Source: Atopobium sp. oral taxon 416 | Lineage (GTDB): Bacteria; Actinomycetota; Coriobacteriia; Coriobacteriales; Atopobiaceae | NCBI RefSeq assembly: GCF_018128285.1 | Contig: NZ_CP072380.1 | Location: forward strand, 2,790,001-2,854,000 | Reading direction: 5' to 3' | Length of the DNA stretch: 64,000 nt | Part shown: positions 59,448 through 64,000 of the stretch, piece by piece | Numbering within the stretch: the first letter of the stretch is position 1 | Layout of the letters: the number at the start of each line of letters is the position of its first letter | The notes under the pieces: generated by a model | Told to the model about the DNA's origin: nothing | Database searches by the model: none | What the model saw: only the letters and a program-made list of their open reading frames with translations | Made by a program: the position numbers and the translations under genes

Positions 59448-60821
59448 ATGGAAGGCATTTATAAGGGCCTGTACGACTTTGTCCAATATTTCTTGGGCCT
59501 AGGCGCAATCGTGATACTGCCTATAGTAATTTTCGTCTTGGCGCTGTGCTTCAGAATCAAGCCTAGCAAGGCATTCAGGTCTGCGCTGACCGTCGGTATC
59601 GGCTTCGTCGGCGTGTTCACCATTTTTAGCCTGATGGGGGATCAGGTTGGGCCAGCCGCGAAAGCAATCGTGACCAGGACCGGTCTCAATTTACCAGATG
59701 TCGACCTCGGATGGGCGCCGCTCTCGGCAATTACGTGGGGATCGGTAATTGCCCCCTTTGCTATCGTACTCACCCTTATCGTCAACCTTGTTATGCTTGC
59801 GTTCAAATGGACAAAGACGGTCGATATCGATATCTGGAACTACTGGCACTTTGCCTTCGCCGGAGCACTTGTCTACATCGCGACAGGGAATTTCTTCCTT
59901 GGACTCCTTGCAACAGGAATTGCGGCAGTAGTAATCATCAAGATTGCGGACTGGTGCGCTCCGCTCACACAGAAGTACTGTAATCTTCCTGGCATCTCGC
60001 TGCCAACACTCTCCAGCGCAGTATTCTTCCCCATTGGTCTGCTTGGAAACTGGATTCTTGACAAGATTCCTGGTCTGAACAAGCTGCAGGCGGATCCGGT
60101 CCACATCCAAAAACGCTTCGGTATCTTCGGTGAGCCCATGATGATTGGATTCATCCTCGGTGTCCTCCTGGGCCTTTTAGCTGGCTATGACTTTAAGGGT
60201 ATTCTCACCCTCGCTATCTATCTTGCTGCTGTTATGTACATCCTTCCTAGGATGGTGCGCATCCTCATGGATGGTCTCATCCCCGTCTCAGATGGCGTGA
60301 AGGACTTTATGGCGAAGAGGTTCCCGGATCGTAAGGACTTCTACATCGGTCTCGACATCGCCGTTGCAGTCGGTAACCCAGCGATTATCGCAACCGGCCT
60401 TCTGCTCACCCCTATCTCAATCTTGCTCGCATTCATTGTCCCCGGTAACGAGACCCTGCCTGTCGCCGATCTTTCCAACCTCGCCGTCTTTTGCTCCATG
60501 ATTGTAGTTGCGTGCAACCAGAATATCGTTCGTGCGGTCATCATCTCCATTCCCTGCCTCATCGGCGACCTTCTCATTTGCTCCGCTGCTTCCCCACTCA
60601 TCACCCAGCTTGCGACAACGGTCGGCTATGACATATCCGCTGCCGGTGGGAGCAATATCACGGCGTTCCTTGACGGCGGTAATCCGTTTCGTTACCTCAT
60701 CTACCAGGTATTCTCTGGGAACGTTGTAGCGGTGGTCATCGCGGTGGTCGTTGCAGTATTGGTGTTCCTTACCTATAAGCTTACCTACAAGCAGACTCAT
60801 CCCGAAGCCGTTGAGAACTAG
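59448..60821 (+). CDS. PTS galactitol-type IIC component
   Basis: A 457-residue membrane permease with about ten hydrophobic helices. GatC-like stretches are LGAIVILPIVIFVLALCFRI, PSKAFRSALTVGIGFVGVF, WNYWHFAFAGALVYIATGN and DIAVAVGNPAIIATGLLLTP. It imports and, with IIA/IIB, phosphorylates its sugar. GatC homologues transport galactitol, other polyols or pentoses, so the substrate is not fixed by sequence. TAGGAGAG precedes the ATG. Confidence 0.92.
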   Translation: MEGIYKGLYDFVQYFLGLGAIVILPIVIFVLALCFRIKPSKAFRSALTVGIGFVGVFTIFSLMGDQVGPAAKAIVTRTGLNLPDVDLGWAPLSAITWGSVIAPFAIVLTLIVNLVMLAFKWTKTVDIDIWNYWHFAFAGALVYIATGNFFLGLLATGIAAVVIIKIADWCAPLTQKYCNLPGISLPTLSSAVFFPIGLLGNWILDKIPGLNKLQADPVHIQKRFGIFGEPMMIGFILGVLLGLLAGYDFKGILTLAIYLAAVMYILPRMVRILMDGLIPVSDGVKDFMAKRFPDRKDFYIGLDIAVAVGNPAIIATGLLLTPISILLAFIVPGNETLPVADLSNLAVFCSMIVVACNQNIVRAVIISIPCLIGDLLICSAASPLITQLATTVGYDISAAGGSNITAFLDGGNPFRYLIYQVFSGNVVAVVIAVVVAVLVFLTYKLTYKQTHPEAVEN

Positions 60822-60916
60822 GCTCCTTTTCCCAAATGGATGGCACGGGGCAGCAATGTCTCGTGTCATCTGTTTGGCTATTGTATTGCCCATCATGATG
60901 CAGGAGGTGACAGGAA

Positions 60917-62416
60917 TTGTCGTACGCGATTGGTGTGGACGTCGGAACAACAAACACCAAGGCAGTGCTCTGCGAGCTTCCCTCATGTGACCCGGTCTAC
61001 ATCGAAAGATTTCCGAGTCCCAAAATTACAGAGGGGAGGAACACCGACTACGACACTCGGAGGCTTGTCAATGGCGTTTATTCGCTCTTGGAAAAATGTA
61101 CCAACTGGCTTGGCGAGAAATCAGAGGAAATCGAGTTCGTCTCGGTAGCGAGCGTTGGAGAGTCGGGAGTGCTGGTGTACCCCGACGGGTCATTCTCGAA
61201 AAGGTCGATCTTTTGGTATGACAGCAGAGGGGAGGAGTACTCGGAAGAGGCAATCCGCTCCGGCTACTCCAATACACTCTACCGTGTCACCGGGATTCCG
61301 GTCCATTCAAACTCGGCGCTATTCAAAATCCTCTGGATGCGCGATCATGGGTTCCGTCTCGAGGGTGCCAAGTGGCTGACCATGGCGGACTTCGTCGCCT
61401 GGCGGCTCTGCGGAAATGCATTCCAAGACAGGACCTTTGCCTCAAGGACCTCAGCCTATGACATCGTGAGTGACAAGATGTCGGCGGAGATTCTCAACCA
61501 CTATGGAATTCCCAAGAGTCTATTTGCCGAGCTAATTCCAAGCGGGGAGTCGAGGGGGAGTGTTACTGCAGAAACGCGATTTCTGACTGGGCTCCCACGA
61601 GGCTGCATGGTTCGTGTTTCGGGTCATGACCATATGTCAGGAGCAATAGCTTGTGACCTCAAGGAGGAGGGAGAGGCCCTCAATTCGACTGGGACTTCGG
61701 AGGGTCTGCTCATCTTAGAGAAAGCCCCGAGACTCGATGATGATGCCGAGAAGAGGCAAATTACAAACGGCAGATTTGTCTTTCCTGATGTGTTTACCAC
61801 CTACGTCTCTGTCCCCGCAGCCGGATTGTCTTTCGAATGGATTCTGAAGACGCTCAATATCCCACAGGAAGAGTTCTTCGGTGAGGGGCAAGAGAGACTC
61901 TATTCCGCGTATTTGAGGGGCGAATTCGCCACATCGAATCTGGTCTATGTGCCTCACCTTCGTGGTAGCGGACCTCCCCACAGAAGCAGCGATTCAAAGG
62001 GTTGCTTCTATGGCATGAGCGATACGACCAGCAGGGAAGAAATCCTTTTTTCCACGCATCTTGGTGTCAGCATCGAGTTCGCCAGACTCTGCGATTGCAT
62101 GATAAAGGACAGTGGCCTCCTAGATGATATGCTTATCAAAGTGATTGGCCCTGCTACGAATAACCCCCTCTGGATGCAGCTGAAGGCAGATGCTCTGGGG
62201 ATTAGGTTTGTCGCATGCGATGTCGCCGAGGCTGTCGCGCGGGGCTCGGTGATTGTCTCTGCGCGTAGCGCTGGTTACCGAGTCCATCCGCACTATCAGA
62301 CTAAAGAGTATTTGCCCGATTCGAGTCGGCATGGGCACCTTGTCGATTTTATGAGACGCCTCTACATCCCCATTTCAAATGCAATAGGAGACGTCGAGAG
62401 CCGACTGGGGAAGTAA
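60917..62416 (+). CDS. FGGY-family carbohydrate kinase
   Basis: A 499-residue sugar kinase with the ATPase domain start YAIGVDVGTTNTKAVLCE, an FGGY N-terminal domain (WYDSRGEEYSEEAI, LTMADFVAWRLCG), the catalytic Asp region RVSGHDHMSGAIACDLK, the ATP-site LNSTGTSEGLLIL, and a C-terminal part VIGPATNNPLWMQLKADALG. The start is TTG at 60917 behind AGGAGGTG. FGGY kinases phosphorylate free sugars such as xylulose, ribulose or fuculose, which is unusual beside a PTS that already phosphorylates its substrate. The aldolase substrate may be made by this kinase. Confidence 0.88.
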   Translation: MSYAIGVDVGTTNTKAVLCELPSCDPVYIERFPSPKITEGRNTDYDTRRLVNGVYSLLEKCTNWLGEKSEEIEFVSVASVGESGVLVYPDGSFSKRSIFWYDSRGEEYSEEAIRSGYSNTLYRVTGIPVHSNSALFKILWMRDHGFRLEGAKWLTMADFVAWRLCGNAFQDRTFASRTSAYDIVSDKMSAEILNHYGIPKSLFAELIPSGESRGSVTAETRFLTGLPRGCMVRVSGHDHMSGAIACDLKEEGEALNSTGTSEGLLILEKAPRLDDDAEKRQITNGRFVFPDVFTTYVSVPAAGLSFEWILKTLNIPQEEFFGEGQERLYSAYLRGEFATSNLVYVPHLRGSGPPHRSSDSKGCFYGMSDTTSREEILFSTHLGVSIEFARLCDCMIKDSGLLDDMLIKVIGPATNNPLWMQLKADALGIRFVACDVAEAVARGSVIVSARSAGYRVHPHYQTKEYLPDSSRHGHLVDFMRRLYIPISNAIGDVESRLGK

Positions 62417-62491
62417 GGATTGCACGGAGTAGTTTAGCGGTTTCCCTACTTAGGTTGTCTCACATGGGGTGGCAAAGCCTTTCTTGTCTAG

Positions 62492-63837
62492 GGAAACGAT
62501 GATTAATGCCCCATAACGTGTTAGAGGGGACCGACCACACGACTTTTCTAGGCCGGTATGCGAGAAAGGCAGGGAAGGATGCCCATCCAGCATGTACAGG
62601 AGCCGCTATCCTGACCATCTGTCCTGCCCCATGCACCGCAATAAGGCTCCAAGACGGATCAAGCGACTCTGGGAGCCGGGAGGTGCAGCCTGCCGGCAAA
62701 AGATGCATATGGGTAAGGTTTGCAAGGGCGAGAAAGACTCGAGTGTGCAGGCATCTTCTCTATCCTTCTGTAGCGCTTCCTTAAGGGGTCGAAGCGGCGC
62801 TTCACGATAAGGAAGGGATGCTTCTGCCTTTGAGCGGCCGGATGCCTTCCTGGACTCGATGTCCTTCTCGGACAAGAGCGCACAGGCAAGGCCCTCTCTA
62901 GTCGAAGGCTTTCTTAGCAACGCTTTAGCGCATAGATGAGAGGTGTGGGTCTTTATGCGTCCTTAAGGGCGCTTCGCTATACCTATATAGCCTAAAGTCT
63001 GCGCAGCAGAACCTATCATCTTCCCTTATGAGTGTATGTGCCACAGGATATGTCAGATACATTCTAGGCGATCGTCTCCACACCATGCACAAGGCCGCCT
63101 GCGGCATCCACACCGATATGTGCCTTGTATCCGATACGCCAGACTCCCCCTTTCTTGGACTGGTGCGCTTTAAGGGTCGCGTGCATGGTCCTTGTTCTTC
63201 GTGGAGCTTTAAGGCCCAGGTGAAGGTCGCGTCCACCATGGAGCCGCCTCGCGCCATGATCCCTGCCTTTTCAAGCTTCTAAGTCCAGGTCGTGAAGCAC
63301 AAGCTTTACCGAACTCCTCTCGCTTTAAGGCTATGGCGCATCTTCGCAAGTGTCGTTGCATCTGGCACCTGCGGCTGCATGAGGTCTGCGTGCACAGAAG
63401 CGCTGCCAGGAGTGGCAATCCAGGATAGCATCTTTAGGTTCTCTCGTCTGAGAGCCCAAACATGACCTAAAGCAGGATACATCCTAAAGCATCGTCTTTG
63501 CAGCGCGCACATGCCTGACAGGAGCCTGTCAGTGGTAGCTGGTATCTACCAGTGCAATCCAGCTATCCCACACAACGATTGTATCCATCCGCTCCAGGTG
63601 TGCCTCTCGCCTGATCTTTCTCCTCAGATCTTAGGATTTAAGGTCTTAAAAGCTCATCTGGCTGCCCATATCTTCCTTTTGGATATGCTGGGATACGTGG
63701 ATGTAGCTATACCATATCCAGAAGACAGATAGGCATCTATGTGGGTATGGGCACTGCGTGGTTCGAGACATTTTAAGCCGATGTCATACAGCGTGCGGCT
63801 CCACTGGCCTCATCGAGCCGAATTATTCATCGTTTCC
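62492..63837 (-). mobile_element. IS5-family element copy C, full length but coding-dead
   Basis: 1346 bp with terminal inverted repeats GGAAACGATGATTAAT (62492) and the complement of GGAAACGATGAATAAT (63837), flanked by CTAG and TTAG (both fit YTAR but are not identical). The minus strand shows IS5 transposase text in shifted frames: VPDATTLAKMRHSL, GGSMVDATFTWALKL, GYKAHIGVDAAGGLVHGVE with TAG two codons after the following Thr-Ile, REDDRFCCADF, and ESRKASGRSKAEASLP. At least four frame changes and one amber stop prevent translation. It is the best reference for copies A and B. Confidence 0.82.
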
Positions 63838-64000
63838 TTAGGTAGAAGCCCAGCTGCAGCGCCAGGTAGTAGATGGCATCGGAATCGTGATTACCGGAGC
63901 GAAGGCAACCTCCGAACGCTAGGTAGATGTACTCCCAAGAGTAGTCAATCCCGTGCTCGCGAGCGACCGTCTTACGAAACATCTCCTCCGCAGCTTCTAG
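63827..64000 (-). CDS. Unidentified gene, 3' end replaced by IS5 terminal repeat
   Basis: Coding continues beyond the window. The frame reads EAAEEMFRKTVAREHGIDYS, then WEYIYLAFGGCLRSGNHDSD and YYLALQLGFYL, and stops at TGA (63829-63827) provided by the IS5 terminal repeat, adding only RKR. The protein is therefore truncated or given a new C terminus by the insertion. No family was recognised. Confidence 0.45.
   Translation of the reverse strand, partial: LEAAEEMFRKTVAREHGIDYSWEYIYLAFGGCLRSGNHDSDAIYYLALQLGFYLRKR

Noticed and set aside
26220-63837. Idea that the organism reads TAG or TGA as sense codons, because several frames (IS5, IS30, IS110, membrane protein) have in-frame stops
   Set aside because: Healthy genes here end normally at TAG (galU, ilvD-like, gatA-like) and TGA (atpA, atpG). 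The affected IS5 and IS30 elements also carry frameshifts, which points to decay.

Overview
The window looks like part of a Coriobacteriia chromosome (Actinomycetota, probably Atopobiaceae). Visible reasons are: an atpBEFHAGDC operon followed directly by murA, secA followed by prfB, a 16S gene whose 5' end reads GAGTTCGATCC, moderately high GC, and Lactobacillus/enterobacterial-style sugar-alcohol PTS operons on a chromosome full of decayed insertion sequences. The genus is inferred from gene content; no database was searched.

Region 1 (1-6.4 kb, minus strand): the 5' part of prfB, complete secA, and a large SARP/BTAD-type regulator. Region 2 (6.5-8.2 kb): dead IS3 and ISL3 copies. Region 3 (8.2-13.5 kb, minus strand): one complete 16S-23S-5S rRNA operon with no tRNA in the spacer and clear processing stems. 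Region 4 (13.5-25.9 kb, minus strand): a core block with a phosphohexomutase and galU, a homocysteine-methyltransferase-like gene with a DtxR-type repressor, murA behind a good terminator, and the whole F1Fo ATP synthase operon.

Region 5 (26-32 kb): a decayed IS5-family copy, then an IlvD/Edd-type dehydratase with a GntP-type permease, divergent from a FadR/GntR repressor; this is a probable sugar-acid catabolic module. Region 6 (32-37.7 kb): one IS5-family element with CTAG target duplications, split by three later insertions (IS30, an IS1111-like IS110 element with an intact transposase, and a second IS110 element with a single amber codon). Region 7 (38-45.1 kb, minus strand): a sorbitol operon in the order gutF-gutR-gutM-srlA-srlE-srlB, the order known from lactobacilli, with a dead IS110 between gutR and gutM.

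Region 8 (45.3-49.1 kb): a small membrane-protein gene with an amber codon and more IS debris (IS30, IS3, IS21), including an IS3 OrfA-IstB chimera. Region 9 (49.1-52.2 kb): two overlapping HAD phosphatases and a divergent arginine deiminase gene without arcB or arcC. Region 10 (52.2-56.5 kb): a dead IS21 copy abutting an apparently intact IS3 element. Region 11 (56.6-62.4 kb, plus strand): a GntR/UTRA regulator, class II aldolase, galactitol-type PTS IIA, IIB and IIC, and an FGGY kinase; probably a second polyol or ketose utilisation operon. Region 12 (62.5-64 kb): a full-length dead IS5-family copy that has cut off the 3' end of an unidentified gene.

The accessory half is dominated by IS activity. 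IS copies at different sites share the same frame-breaking lesions, which suggests that coding-dead elements kept moving in trans. The least expected protein-level signals are altered active-site motifs in the phosphohexomutase and the homocysteine-methyltransferase homologue, and a SARP regulator whose NTPase-like region has no visible P-loop.
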